From CADEFX01 sp050260355 (GTDB lineage: Bacteria > Pseudomonadota > Alphaproteobacteria > Rhizobiales > Hyphomicrobiaceae), in assembly GCA_050260355.1 (NCBI GenBank), contig JBLNBZ010000034.1, positions 1-11,327 on the forward strand: a stretch of DNA of 11,327 bases, written 5' to 3'. The notes beneath the pieces are model-generated. The model ran no database searches, was not told where the DNA came from, and saw only the letters and a program-made list of their open reading frames with translations. The translations under genes and the position numbers were made by a program. This document shows positions 1-7,679 of the stretch, piece by piece (within the stretch, counting starts at the first letter, position 1; each line of letters opens with the position of its first letter).

Positions 1-167
1 GGAACAGTCGGGACCCAGATGCATATCCGCTTGCTCTGACTTCGTTCCGTCCGACCGCCCGCTCTCACTGACATACGTGTGACCATGCACACCCGCGCAT
101 GGCTCCGCTTTTCTGCGGCGACCGCCCGGGCTAGGCTCGGTGTGCGCAACGCAAGGGAAGCGCCGCA
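1..167. other. Upstream intergenic region of the CoA-transferase
   Basis: I see no gene, RNA or convincing sigma-70 promoter here. The only clear element is the purine-rich ribosome binding site at 153-160, seven bases before the ATG at 168. The left edge of the window may cut off the real promoter or an upstream operon member. Confidence 0.5.
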
Positions 168-1376
168 ATGACTGATCGCTTGCCGCTCGACGGCATTACC
201 GTGCTCGACGTCTCCTCCTTCATTGCGGCGCCGGCAGCAGCGGTGGTGCTGGGCGACTACGGCGCCGACGTCATCAAGGTGGAGCAGCCCGGCGAGGGCG
301 ATCCCCACCGCACCAACATCGAGCTGACGAGCTTTCCCAAGGCCGCGGTGAACTATCCCTGGCACTTGGACTCGCGCAACAAGCGCTCCATCGCGCTGGA
401 CCTGAAGATGCCGGCCGGCCGCGCCGCCCTCGACCGCCTGATCGAGCGCGCCGACGTGCTGATCACCAACTTCCCGTTCCCTGTGCGCGAGCGGCTCGAG
501 CTCGCCTACGACGACGTCAAGCACCTCAACCCGCGGCTCATCTATGCCTCGTTCTCGGGCTATGGCGAGGAGGGGCCGGACAAGGATCAGATCGGCTTCG
601 ACTCGAACGCCTTCTTCGCGCGCTCCGGCATCCTCGACAGCGCCCGCTACGCGGACCAGCCGCCCGGCGTCGCACTCCCGGCAGCCGGCGACCGCCCGTC
701 CGCCATGGCCTTTCTCTCCGGCATCCTGATGGCGCTGCTGCAACGCGAGCGCACGGGCCGCGGCACCTGCGTCTCGAGCTCACTGCTCGCCAACGGGCTG
801 TGGGCGAACGGCGTGCATGTCCAGGCGGCCCTCGTCGGCGGCTTCCTGCCGCCGCGCCCGCCGCGCACCACCCCGCGCAGCGGCATCGCCAATTTCTATC
901 AGGCCCGCGACGGGCGCTGGATCCTCCTCTCGGTCGTGCGCGAGGACAAGATGTGGCCCGCCTTGTGCCGCGCGCTGGAGCGGCCGGACCTGGAGCAGGA
1001 CCCGCGCTTTGCCGACACGCCCACGCGGCGCCGCAACGCCGCGGCCTTGACCGAGATTCTCGACGGCGTGTTCAAGACCCGCGACTGTGCCGACTGGGTG
1101 CGCCTCTTCAAGGCGCACAACCTCCCGCATGCGCCGGTCGCGCGCGCCGAGGACATCCCTCATGACACGCAGGCCGTCGCCGCCCGCGCCGTCGTCGAGA
1201 CCGCCAATCCCGAGATGCCGCGCACGCTCGCCGCTCCGTTCCAGATCGCCGGCGTCGAGGCCCGCAAGGCCGGACCCGGCCCCGCGCTCGGACAACATAC
1301 CGACGAGATCCTGCGTCAGGCGGGATTCACACAAGCCGAGATCACCGCCCTGAAGGCGAGCGGGGCGGCGGCCTGA
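168..1376 (+). CDS. CaiB/BaiF (class III) CoA-transferase family protein
   Basis: A 402-residue protein of the usual length for family III CoA-transferases, cytoplasmic enzymes that move CoA between organic acids through an enzyme-bound aspartyl anhydride. Visible family features are the N-terminal LDGITVLDVSSFIAAP stretch (7-22), the GADVIKVEQPGEGDP segment (32-46), the NKRSIALDLK motif (71-80), the ASFSGYGEEGP segment (127-137) and the GFDSNAFFARSG stretch (143-154). Asp145 in the last of these lies where the family's catalytic aspartate is expected. The C-terminal end (about 310-395) has the usual lid-domain pattern ending in GQHTDEILRQAGF. The ATG at 168 has a good ribosome binding site at 153-160. 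The acyl substrate cannot be told from sequence; carnitine, oxalate, succinate or a branched-chain or steroid acid are all possible. It is followed after 28 bases by an exported metallo-beta-lactamase-fold gene, suggesting a catabolic operon. Confidence 0.93.
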   Translation: MTDRLPLDGITVLDVSSFIAAPAAAVVLGDYGADVIKVEQPGEGDPHRTNIELTSFPKAAVNYPWHLDSRNKRSIALDLKMPAGRAALDRLIERADVLITNFPFPVRERLELAYDDVKHLNPRLIYASFSGYGEEGPDKDQIGFDSNAFFARSGILDSARYADQPPGVALPAAGDRPSAMAFLSGILMALLQRERTGRGTCVSSSLLANGLWANGVHVQAALVGGFLPPRPPRTTPRSGIANFYQARDGRWILLSVVREDKMWPALCRALERPDLEQDPRFADTPTRRRNAAALTEILDGVFKTRDCADWVRLFKAHNLPHAPVARAEDIPHDTQAVAARAVVETANPEMPRTLAAPFQIAGVEARKAGPGPALGQHTDEILRQAGFTQAEITALKASGAAA

Positions 1377-1404
1377 TGCTCATTCGGCGCAAGGAGAGCA
1401 ACTG

Positions 1405-2220
1405 ATGGCGCTTCGACTAGTGATGCGTCTCCTCGCCGTTCTGTGGATGGCCATCGCCTTCCTTTACGCGCCCCGAGCCTTGGCCGCCGAGGACCGCTGC
1501 CTCGCCGTGGCGCGCGCGCCGAGTCTCGTCCACCCGGCGCAACTGCGGCTGGCACAGCTTCAGAACGGCGAGGTGCGGATCAGCTACGTCGGCCACTCGA
1601 CGTTCCTGATCGAAAGCGAGCGCGGCGTGAAGATCGCCACCGACTACAACGACTATGTGCGCCCGCAGGTGGTGCCCGACATCGCCACCATGAACCGCGC
1701 GCACAGCACGCACTACTCCAACTGGCCCGACCCCGGCATCCGCTACGTGCTGCGCGGCTGGAACCCCGACGACGGGCCGGTCCACCACGACGTGACGCTC
1801 GAGGACGTGCGCGTGCGCAACGTGCCGACCAACATCCGCGACTGGTCGGGCGGCACGATCGAGTATGGCAACTCGATCTTCGTGTTCGAGATCGGCAACC
1901 TGTGCGTCGGGCACCTCGGCCACCTGCATCACACGCTGACCTTGCAGCAGCTCGCCCAGATCGGGCAGCTCGACGTCGTCCTGGTGCCTGTCGACGGCAG
2001 CTACACGCTCGACCTCGACGGCATGATGGAGGTGCTGCGCGCGCTGAAGGCGCGGCTGATGATCCCCATGCACTACTTCTCGAGCTTCACGCTGCAGCGC
2101 TTTCTCGACCGCGCGCGGGGCGAGGAGTTCGAGATCGTGCGCCAGGAGGTGCCGACCACCGTCGTGTCGCGCACGACGCTGCCGAAGCGGCAGCAGGTGC
2201 TCGTGCTGCCGGGCAGCTGA
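1405..2220 (+). CDS. Exported metallo-beta-lactamase-fold (UlaG-like) hydrolase
   Basis: A 271-residue protein beginning with a clear signal peptide: basic MALRLVMR, a hydrophobic core to about residue 20, then ALA-AED near residue 28, so it should act in the periplasm or outside. The mature part follows the UlaG-like metallo-beta-lactamase layout: ISYVGHSTFLIES with the early His64 (59-71), IATDYNDYVRP (78-87), a histidine cluster VGHLGHLHH (168-176), LDVVLVPVDG (189-198) and MIPMHYF with His223 (219-225). The usual HxHxDH metal motif is not intact. In its place stands H100-S-T-H103 followed by YSNW, so metal binding may differ from hydrolytic relatives or activity may be reduced. The start has a strong AAGGAGA site at 1391-1397. 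Its close spacing behind the CoA-transferase suggests co-transcription. The substrate is unknown. Confidence 0.85.
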   Translation: MALRLVMRLLAVLWMAIAFLYAPRALAAEDRCLAVARAPSLVHPAQLRLAQLQNGEVRISYVGHSTFLIESERGVKIATDYNDYVRPQVVPDIATMNRAHSTHYSNWPDPGIRYVLRGWNPDDGPVHHDVTLEDVRVRNVPTNIRDWSGGTIEYGNSIFVFEIGNLCVGHLGHLHHTLTLQQLAQIGQLDVVLVPVDGSYTLDLDGMMEVLRALKARLMIPMHYFSSFTLQRFLDRARGEEFEIVRQEVPTTVVSRTTLPKRQQVLVLPGS

Positions 2221-2493
2221 CCCACGCCCGCGGCGACCTCAATTACGTGGGTTGCCGAAGTCGCGCGAAGACGTCGCGCGTCGCACGCCGCCATCCATTT
2301 CAAGTCTATTTTTTGGATGTTGAGCCGGCGTTACGAGATACCAAGATCGGTGCGAGTGAGGCTGCTATGACATTCCCAGATCTCGCAACGAACGCCTCAT
2401 TCGGAGAGGCGCTGTGGATCGTGAGGGGCTTGCTTTTTTGACTGCCACCCCGCCATTCGCCTACAACATCTGTCGCACGTCGCCTGAGGGAAA
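2221..2493. other. Intergenic region before the low-GC cassette
   Basis: No gene, tRNA or clear promoter is supported. A perfect 7-base inverted repeat (ACCCACG at 2220-2226 and CGTGGGT at 2246-2252) just after the preceding stop codon could act as a transcription-ending or mRNA-stabilising stem, but no T-run follows. A second 6-base stem lies at 2393-2398 and 2406-2411. A T-run is present at 2433-2438, too far from the stem for a standard intrinsic terminator. The sequence becomes less GC-rich here, marking the left side of the composition shift. Confidence 0.4.
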
Positions 2494-3648
2494 TTGCGGC
2501 GCCAGTGGCAGGCAATGGCAGCGGCTGCGATGACAGACTGGAAACGGGGTGGCTGGACCGGTAGCCTTAACGGCTGGGTCCGCCGGGAAATCCAAGAGCA
2601 CTTTCGCGAGAACCCTATCGCTCGTCGCACACGTTACTCGTTTGGCCTGCGCGCACTTCACCGTGTCTTTGATGATGCGTCATTCCTAAGGTTCGTCGCC
2701 ATTTACGCCGCCTTCGCGCTTTTGACGGGGCTGGCAGAGGTCGCCGTCGCAGCCTACGCGCCACACTGGATTCCGCGTTGGGCGGGCAACGAGATCAAGC
2801 AGTTCCTGACGAACGTCGCAAGCTACCTAATCTCGGCCCAGGTCAGTGCGCTTGGCGTGATTTCCATCGCAATCGGTTTGGTCACGATCATTGCACAACG
2901 TGAAAATGCCTCCACTGATGTTCAAGTTTATTACCACGAGTCCCTTTCTTTCGGGCTGGTTGCCAGCTCGATTGCATTGCTAACCGTTTTGTGCGCACAG
3001 CTGCTGTGGCCCGTTCAGTTCACAGTCCACTGGTTCGGGCACGGCACAGGCCTTCTCTTTTTCAAGGCGCTGCTGACCGTCGTGCATATGAGTTGGATGC
3101 TGCTCAATCTCGCTGGCCTTGCGCATTTCGTCGCTACCACCCTGGCATTTGTCCAGCAAAAGGCGCGCGAGCAACAACGCGAACAGTATACGACCAACGT
3201 CGTCGTGCCTGTGGAAATGAGGAGAAGGCTGCGCGAGCAGCTCTTTCTTATGGCGGGTCCTGGCTTCGTCAAGGAAGCCTGTTTGGCTGCCACGGCGGGA
3301 AACAGAGAGCCGACAGTCTATCTCGGCAACGATTTTGACGGGGCCGGCGCTATCGAAATTCCGCTCAAAGTGCGAAAGGGCGTTGTGCTTGCTGATGTCC
3401 GTATGGTGTTGGTGCGATGGGCAGTCTGCCGGTGGTTGAGGCGTTGCGTGGCGGCTCACAATGATCAGCAGGAACGGGTCAGCGGACTTACGCATGAGCC
3501 GCTGCTTCTCTTCCCGCCCCGCCTGGATACCGCTCCCGAGCCACAGAAGGGCCTTTGCCGGCGGCGGGGTGGCGTTCCGATGACAAGAATGGAGCGATTG
3601 GTATTGCGCTACGCCTTCAAGTTTCGGAGGAAGCGCGATGAGCCGTGA
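2494..3648 (+). CDS. Multi-pass membrane protein of the low-GC two-gene cassette
   Basis: A protein of up to 384 residues that I cannot name. It has a basic, soluble N-terminal tail (about 1-62), four predicted membrane helices (about 64-88, 112-134, 150-172 and 185-222), a charged QQKAREQQREQ linker (221-231) and a roughly 155-residue soluble C-terminal domain. The C-terminal segment GPGFVKEACLAATAG followed by short strands and KVRKGVVLADV (255-302) faintly recalls the soluble part of DUF2254-type membrane proteins; this is a visual resemblance only. The start is uncertain. TTG at 2494 has a GAGG element only four bases away, while ATG codons at 2515 and 2530 are in frame but lack good sites. 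The gene overlaps the next by 11 bases, so the products are almost certainly co-translated and probably act together. GC content is well below that of the left and right neighbours, suggesting transfer. Confidence 0.75.
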   Translation: MRRQWQAMAAAAMTDWKRGGWTGSLNGWVRREIQEHFRENPIARRTRYSFGLRALHRVFDDASFLRFVAIYAAFALLTGLAEVAVAAYAPHWIPRWAGNEIKQFLTNVASYLISAQVSALGVISIAIGLVTIIAQRENASTDVQVYYHESLSFGLVASSIALLTVLCAQLLWPVQFTVHWFGHGTGLLFFKALLTVVHMSWMLLNLAGLAHFVATTLAFVQQKAREQQREQYTTNVVVPVEMRRRLREQLFLMAGPGFVKEACLAATAGNREPTVYLGNDFDGAGAIEIPLKVRKGVVLADVRMVLVRWAVCRWLRRCVAAHNDQQERVSGLTHEPLLLFPPRLDTAPEPQKGLCRRRGGVPMTRMERLVLRYAFKFRRKRDEP

Positions 3649-5947
3649 GCTGCCGACCCCGGATCAGATCCTTGAGGAGCTCGCCGACAAGGCGGCCGTC
3701 CACATCGACAGGATTGCGCCAGTCGCGTTTGATGCCGCCTTTGAGGAGCTGACCCGCTATCACCGCTTTCTTCTGAGCGTCCATGCATCGCGAACCCCCG
3801 ACGGGAAGCCATTCAATTATGCCGCCGTCCCGGGCGAAGCATGGCACGCGCCCCACAACGAGTGGATCAGCCAGTACCGCGGCCTGTTCGAGCGCGCCGC
3901 CAATCGCATCGGTGACGCACCCGACTTCTTCGAGAAGCTTGCTCACACGCCGCTGCGGCTCCTTCCGCGCCGGGACGAGCCGCGGCTCCCGGATGATGTT
4001 ATTGGCGCCATTTTGGACCTGAACCTCATCCTCATTCACCGGCTTGAGGCTTGGGTTACGAAGCGCACCGTCACAGAAACTGTCGCTGGAGATTCAGCTA
4101 GTCCTCGGCTCCACCTAGCGGGCTCTGACGCGAAGGCCTATGCCAATCTGTTGCCAAACATTATCGGCGCATGGGAAAGCCTTCTCCAGGCAACACCAGA
4201 ACTGTACCGCTGGCGCGATGAGCGCGAAGGTCCAGATGAGCAACGATGGAACACTTTGCGTGCGAGCTGGCCCTTCCTGTGGCAGCATCTTCGCAATACG
4301 GCATACATGCTCGCTGTGGCGGTCTGGAATGAGGATGAAACTGGAACCGCGTGGTTGCGCGATGCTCTTGTGCGCTGGCCGCGTGCGCTGAGCCACTGTC
4401 TTACGGATCGAGCTGATCTGCTTCAGCGCCGGCTTCTGTTCCCTGACATCGCTTCGCTTGATCTGACTGCTGCGCAGGCGCGCATCAGGCCACTGTTGCC
4501 CCAACACATGCCTGTTCCCACTCCTGATGAGTTATTCAATGCCATGCTGCAAGGTGCACATGACGATGTGCTGCTTCTAACGTCGGCCCTTCTCCTGTTG
4601 TGGTCCATGGAGGGCAAACAAGCGAGCGACATTGGCGCCAGAACAGCTGCCGAATTGCTCCGCAAAGAGCTCCAGGACCCTGACGACGAACTCCACCGCA
4701 CACCTCAAGACAAGACGTTTAGGTGCCTTATGATGGACATCGTGCGTCTTGAAATTGCTGGCGACCGGCGTCCGGACGGCACCTATGGAGCAACCCTCGA
4801 CCATCTGGTCGAAAAGCTCGACAACATGACCGAACGCCGTGTGGTTCCAGGTCGCGTCTTTACTCCTTCAACCTTGCACGGGCGCGACGGCATACAGACC
4901 GCCCTCTTGTCGATGCTGCTTGCACGGGTTCCTGAAGCTGACGACCCATTGCTAACCCGCGTCAAAGACCTCGCCAAGAATGAGCCTGGGCTGCCGACCG
5001 GTGACCGCTCCCTGCGCGACCTTCTTCACGGTCTTGACCGCTTCACCAAGCTGCTTGAGACGCCCCCGCCCACGCTGCAGCGCGGCCTCACCCTCCTAAA
5101 GCCCGATGCAGACCCTGCTCTGGCTGGAGAGCGGCTCAAATTGATCCTAACGGCAATGGTCGCGGCCATTGAAGGCGAGCGCACCGCCCGGCTTCGTGCA
5201 ATGCCAATCAGCGAACGCGCGATCGGCGAGTTACGAGACGCTGTCGAGAATTCAATGCTGACGTCTCCGGGCGGCATGTTCTTCTTCCGCGGCTTCTCAA
5301 TCACAAGGACGCCGCCGAGCCCTGAGGCCGAGCTCATCACGTCCCGCTTCAACGGTTTGTCCAAAGCACAGTTCGTTGATCCGCCTATGGAATGGGAGAG
5401 TGTTGGGTTCACGAAACACTATGCCCAACAGGTCTCCGCTCAGGCAGGTCAACGTGTCTGGAATCTCTTTACACGACGGCACCGCGAACCAGCGTCCATT
5501 GCTGCTCGCATCGAAGACCCTGCATTTTGGCAGCAGATCAAGGCTCTCGCTGACGGGGTTGGTGCCGAACCCATGTTGATAGTTTCGCGGCAAGCCGAAG
5601 GACGCGCCCTCAGACAATTCGTCTACCAACTGCGAGAGCCGCCAAACGGTCTGACAATCGAGCGAAACAACCGGCAGGACATGGGTAATTCATACATCGC
5701 GACCGTCGATGGTGTTGACGTTTTCGGAGCCGACTTCACTGCCGGCACGGCCTGGTTGTTCTCGCCCTATATTCTGCAAGCCGTGGAATACGCTCAGCTA
5801 GACGCCGAGGCACACATCATCACGCTTCGATTTGAGCCAGGAGAGGACCTCAAAGGCCCGCTGATCGCGGAATTCAAGCAGCGTGCAGTTTGGGCTGACT
5901 GGCCGATCTACGAAATCCGCTGTGAAGACCCGGCCGAAGCCCCATGA
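3638..5947 (+). CDS. Large uncharacterised protein of the low-GC two-gene cassette
   Basis: A 769-residue protein with no domain, Walker, nuclease or transferase motif that I recognise. It lacks a signal peptide and convincing membrane segments; the hydrophobic VLLLTSALLLLWSM stretch (311-324) looks like a buried helix. Residues 1 to about 515 appear mainly helical, with charged amphipathic stretches. After PGGMFFFRGF (544-553) the character changes: the last 200 or so residues contain many short strand-like segments (for example SYIATVDGVDVFGADF at 685-700 and HIITLRFEPGEDLKGPL at 726-742), suggesting a separate beta-rich C-terminal domain. The ATG at 3638 has an excellent CGGAGG site at 3625-3630, and the reading frame overlaps the upstream membrane protein by 11 bases, so a membrane-anchored complex is the natural guess. 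Codon use and GC are lower than in flanking genes. Defence, signalling or envelope functions are all possible and none is shown. Confidence 0.8.
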   Translation: MSRELPTPDQILEELADKAAVHIDRIAPVAFDAAFEELTRYHRFLLSVHASRTPDGKPFNYAAVPGEAWHAPHNEWISQYRGLFERAANRIGDAPDFFEKLAHTPLRLLPRRDEPRLPDDVIGAILDLNLILIHRLEAWVTKRTVTETVAGDSASPRLHLAGSDAKAYANLLPNIIGAWESLLQATPELYRWRDEREGPDEQRWNTLRASWPFLWQHLRNTAYMLAVAVWNEDETGTAWLRDALVRWPRALSHCLTDRADLLQRRLLFPDIASLDLTAAQARIRPLLPQHMPVPTPDELFNAMLQGAHDDVLLLTSALLLLWSMEGKQASDIGARTAAELLRKELQDPDDELHRTPQDKTFRCLMMDIVRLEIAGDRRPDGTYGATLDHLVEKLDNMTERRVVPGRVFTPSTLHGRDGIQTALLSMLLARVPEADDPLLTRVKDLAKNEPGLPTGDRSLRDLLHGLDRFTKLLETPPPTLQRGLTLLKPDADPALAGERLKLILTAMVAAIEGERTARLRAMPISERAIGELRDAVENSMLTSPGGMFFFRGFSITRTPPSPEAELITSRFNGLSKAQFVDPPMEWESVGFTKHYAQQVSAQAGQRVWNLFTRRHREPASIAARIEDPAFWQQIKALADGVGAEPMLIVSRQAEGRALRQFVYQLREPPNGLTIERNNRQDMGNSYIATVDGVDVFGADFTAGTAWLFSPYILQAVEYAQLDAEAHIITLRFEPGEDLKGPLIAEFKQRAVWADWPIYEIRCEDPAEAP

Positions 5948-5973
5948 GGCCGCGCACTCCAAGCCTCAAAGTG

Positions 5974-6004
5974 CAAGCTCTTAATGTTTACTTAAGTCCG
6001 CTTG
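5974..6004. promoter_or_regulatory. Interrupted inverted repeat containing a CtrA-like TTAA-N7-TTAA site
   Basis: Between two convergent genes lies CAAGC (5974-5978) and CTTAA (5980-5984), a 7-base centre, then TTAAG (5992-5996) and GCTTG (6000-6004). The two arms are perfect complements apart from short interruptions. The inner part is exactly TTAA-N7-TTAA, the core recognised by the alphaproteobacterial regulator CtrA. Because no gene starts nearby, an RNA hairpin shared by the convergent transcripts is as likely as a protein-binding site. Confidence 0.35.
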
Positions 6005-6109
6005 TCAAGCTGTAGCGGGCGTGAGAGCCCATCGGTGATCCCCATGGCTGGTATAAGCGCCACATCCCCATCCTCTGCGTCGCACCCCCCAACCACGCCA
6101 CACGCACCA

Positions 6110-7279
6110 TCACCCCGCGCGCAGCGCGTTGCGATCCTTGATCTCGGCGCGGCGCTGCATGGCCCAGCCGTAGTTGCTCGGCCACAGCTTGCGATCGGGA
6201 TCGGCGCCGAGCGCCTCGGCGGCGTGCAGCGCCCAGAACGGGTCGTACATCAGCTCGCGGCCGACGGCGATGAGGTCGGCGCGGCCCTGCTGCAGAATCG
6301 CCTCGGCCTGATGCCCCTCGACGATGACGCCGACCGCCATGGTCTTGACGCCGGCCTCGCACTTGAGCCGCTCCGCGTACGGCACCTGGAAGCCGGGCCC
6401 GCGCTCGGCGCGCGTGGCGAGCGGCTTGCCGCTGTCCGTGGCGCGATAGGCGGGCGGCCCCGCGACGCCGCCGGCCGAGCAGTCGACCACGTCGACGCCG
6501 CGCGCCGCCAGCTCGCGGGCGAGCACGACGGAGTCGTCGAGCGTCCAGCCCTGCGGCGGACCGTCGACGCACGAGATGCGGCAGAACAGCGGCAGCTCCT
6601 GCGGCCAGGCGGCGCGCACGGCCTCCACCACCTCGAGCGGAAAGCGCATGCGGCCCGCGCGGTCGCCGCCGTAGCGGTCGTTGCGCTTGTTGGCGAGCGG
6701 CGACAGGAAGCTGTGCAGCAGATAGCCGTGCGCGGCGTGGATCTCGAGCACGCGGAAGCCCGCTGACGCGGCGCGCCGCGCTGCTGCCGCGAATGCGCCA
6801 ACCGTCTCGGCGATCTCGCCTTCGGTCAGTGCTTTCGGCGTGGGCCAGTCGGCGCCGACCGGCTCGGCGGACGGGGCGACCGTTTCCCACGGCTGCTCGC
6901 CGCGCGCAGCATCGAGCGGCGCACCGCCGGCCCAGGGCGGCTGCGCGGAGGCCTTGCGGCCGGCGTGCGCGATCTGGATGGCGGGCACGGCACCGAGCGA
7001 CGCGATGTAGCGCACGATCGGCGCGTAGGCTTCCGCCTGGGCGTCGTTCCAGATGCCGCAGCAGCCGTGCGAGATGCGGCCGCGCGGCTCCACCGCGGTG
7101 GCTTCCGTGAACACGAGGCCGACGCCGCCGCGCGCGAACGCGGACAGGTGCGACAGGTGGAAGGCATCGGCAAGTCCGTCCTTGGCCGAGTACATGCACA
7201 GCGGCGAAAGCACGACGCGGTTCGGCAGCGTGACCGACCGCAAGGTGATGGGCGTGAAGAGAAGCGGCTTGGCCGTCAT
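6110..7279 (-). CDS. NADH:flavin oxidoreductase, YqjM/XenA-type Old Yellow Enzyme
   Basis: A 389-residue FMN-dependent ene-reductase, expected to be cytosolic, using NAD(P)H to reduce activated C=C bonds of enals, enones or xenobiotics. The TIM-barrel signatures are easy to follow: LFTPITLRSVTLPNRVVLSPLC (7-28) with Cys28 and Tyr30 in the SPLCMYSA motif that marks the YqjM/XenA branch, IQIAHAGRKAS (101-111) with Gln102, His105 and Arg108, and EIHAAHGYLLHSFLSPL (179-195) with the His181/His184 substrate-binding pair and Tyr186. NKRNDRYGG follows (197-205). The C-terminal part has the flavin-phosphate region AVGVIVEGHQAEAILQQGRADLIAVGR in recognisable form. Length matches the family. The ATG at 7279 is preceded by only a weak site, but a promoter at 7313-7340 fits this start. 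Its physiological substrate is unknown. It stands alone and convergent with the low-GC cassette. Confidence 0.95.
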   Translation of the reverse strand: MTAKPLLFTPITLRSVTLPNRVVLSPLCMYSAKDGLADAFHLSHLSAFARGGVGLVFTEATAVEPRGRISHGCCGIWNDAQAEAYAPIVRYIASLGAVPAIQIAHAGRKASAQPPWAGGAPLDAARGEQPWETVAPSAEPVGADWPTPKALTEGEIAETVGAFAAAARRAASAGFRVLEIHAAHGYLLHSFLSPLANKRNDRYGGDRAGRMRFPLEVVEAVRAAWPQELPLFCRISCVDGPPQGWTLDDSVVLARELAARGVDVVDCSAGGVAGPPAYRATDSGKPLATRAERGPGFQVPYAERLKCEAGVKTMAVGVIVEGHQAEAILQQGRADLIAVGRELMYDPFWALHAAEALGADPDRKLWPSNYGWAMQRRAEIKDRNALRAG

Positions 7280-7312
7280 GCGTTGTCCCGATGTGGAAAG
7301 GGCGGGACCTTC

Positions 7313-7340
7313 ATAGTGCCGGACCGAGGCTCACGGTCAA
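7313..7340 (-). promoter_or_regulatory. Likely sigma-70 promoter of the ene-reductase gene
   Basis: On the minus strand, TTGACC (7340-7335) is followed after 16 bases by CACTAT (7318-7313), which keeps the key A and AT positions of a -10 box. Transcription would start near 7306 and give a leader of under 30 bases before the ATG at 7279. Confidence 0.45.
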
Positions 7341-7406
7341 CCTTGGTTTTGCGGTGCTGTGCGTGCGCCCACCCTCGCCGTCGCACCGCCGTGCACTCTA
7401 TCGGAG

Positions 7407-7574
7407 CGGAAAGACCCCGGCTCATTCGCGCCAAAGGCGCGATGGCCGGGGCCGCAAGGCTTGCAGGGGTGCGCGAGTATCGCGTCGCCGAGCACAGCCG
7501 CCCCGCAAATGTCATCCTCGGGCTCGGCCCGAGGATCCATCTCTCCACGAGCGCATGTCCTAGATAAGGACGCC
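7407..7574. repeat. Dispersed palindromic repeat, short copy
   Basis: This non-coding element recurs in the same orientation at 11082-11317. It begins with CGGAAAGACCCCGG. It contains a hairpin at 7415-7451, with outer arms CCCCGGC/GCCGGGG and inner arms CGCGCC/GGCGCG. A second hairpin at 7514-7536 has 10 perfect base pairs around a TCG loop. The element ends in a GTCCT-AGGAC palindrome. The open frame through it gives the 'NVILGLGPRIHLS' peptide commonly mis-annotated in alphaproteobacteria. Relative to the right-hand copy it lacks about 62 bases between 7460 and 7461. Confidence 0.85.
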
Positions 7575-7634
7575 CCCCTCCACCGCGGTCCTGGAAGCCG
7601 CGCTTGGAGCGCGGCTATCCGGGATCTTCCCGGC
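7575..7634. repeat. REP-like hairpin, left copy flanking the toxin-antitoxin genes
   Basis: A GC-rich palindromic unit whose core pairs AGCCGCGC (7596-7603) with GCGCGGCT (7609-7616) around a 5-base loop. Flanking sequence reads GGCTATCCGGGATCTTCCC. The reverse complement of 8909-8968 matches most of it, so the two copies are inverted with respect to each other. It directly abuts the dispersed repeat on its left. Confidence 0.75.
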
Positions 7635-7645
7635 TAGTTCATTCA

Positions 7646-7679
7646 TGGACAATTTCAGAAAAACGTACTATTCTGTACT
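7646..7679 (+). promoter_or_regulatory. Promoter and likely autoregulatory operator of the toxin-antitoxin operon
   Basis: TGGACA (7646-7651) and TATTCT (7669-7674) are separated by 17 bases and make a fair sigma-70 promoter. Two GTACT units at 7665-7669 and 7675-7679, exactly 10 bases apart, bracket and overlap the -10 box; their GTAC cores also read as an inverted pair. An antitoxin bound here would block RNA polymerase, as expected for autorepressed type II modules. The operator assignment is inferred. Confidence 0.5.

Noticed and set aside
81..110. Twelve- and thirteen-base words shared between 81-110 and the gcrA upstream region (for example GCATGGCTCCGCT)
   Set aside because: Words of this length are expected to match once or twice by chance in a window of this size, and the flanks do not align.
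2367..2441. A 24-codon plus-strand open frame with a GTGAGG before its ATG, upstream of the low-GC cassette
   Set aside because: It could be a leader peptide, but the sequence has no regulatory-codon run or terminator structure to support it.
5988..7199. A 403-codon minus-strand open frame overlapping the ene-reductase gene
   Set aside because: It is rich in Arg, Ala and Gly with no family pattern, and it shadows the well-supported Old Yellow Enzyme frame in high-GC DNA.
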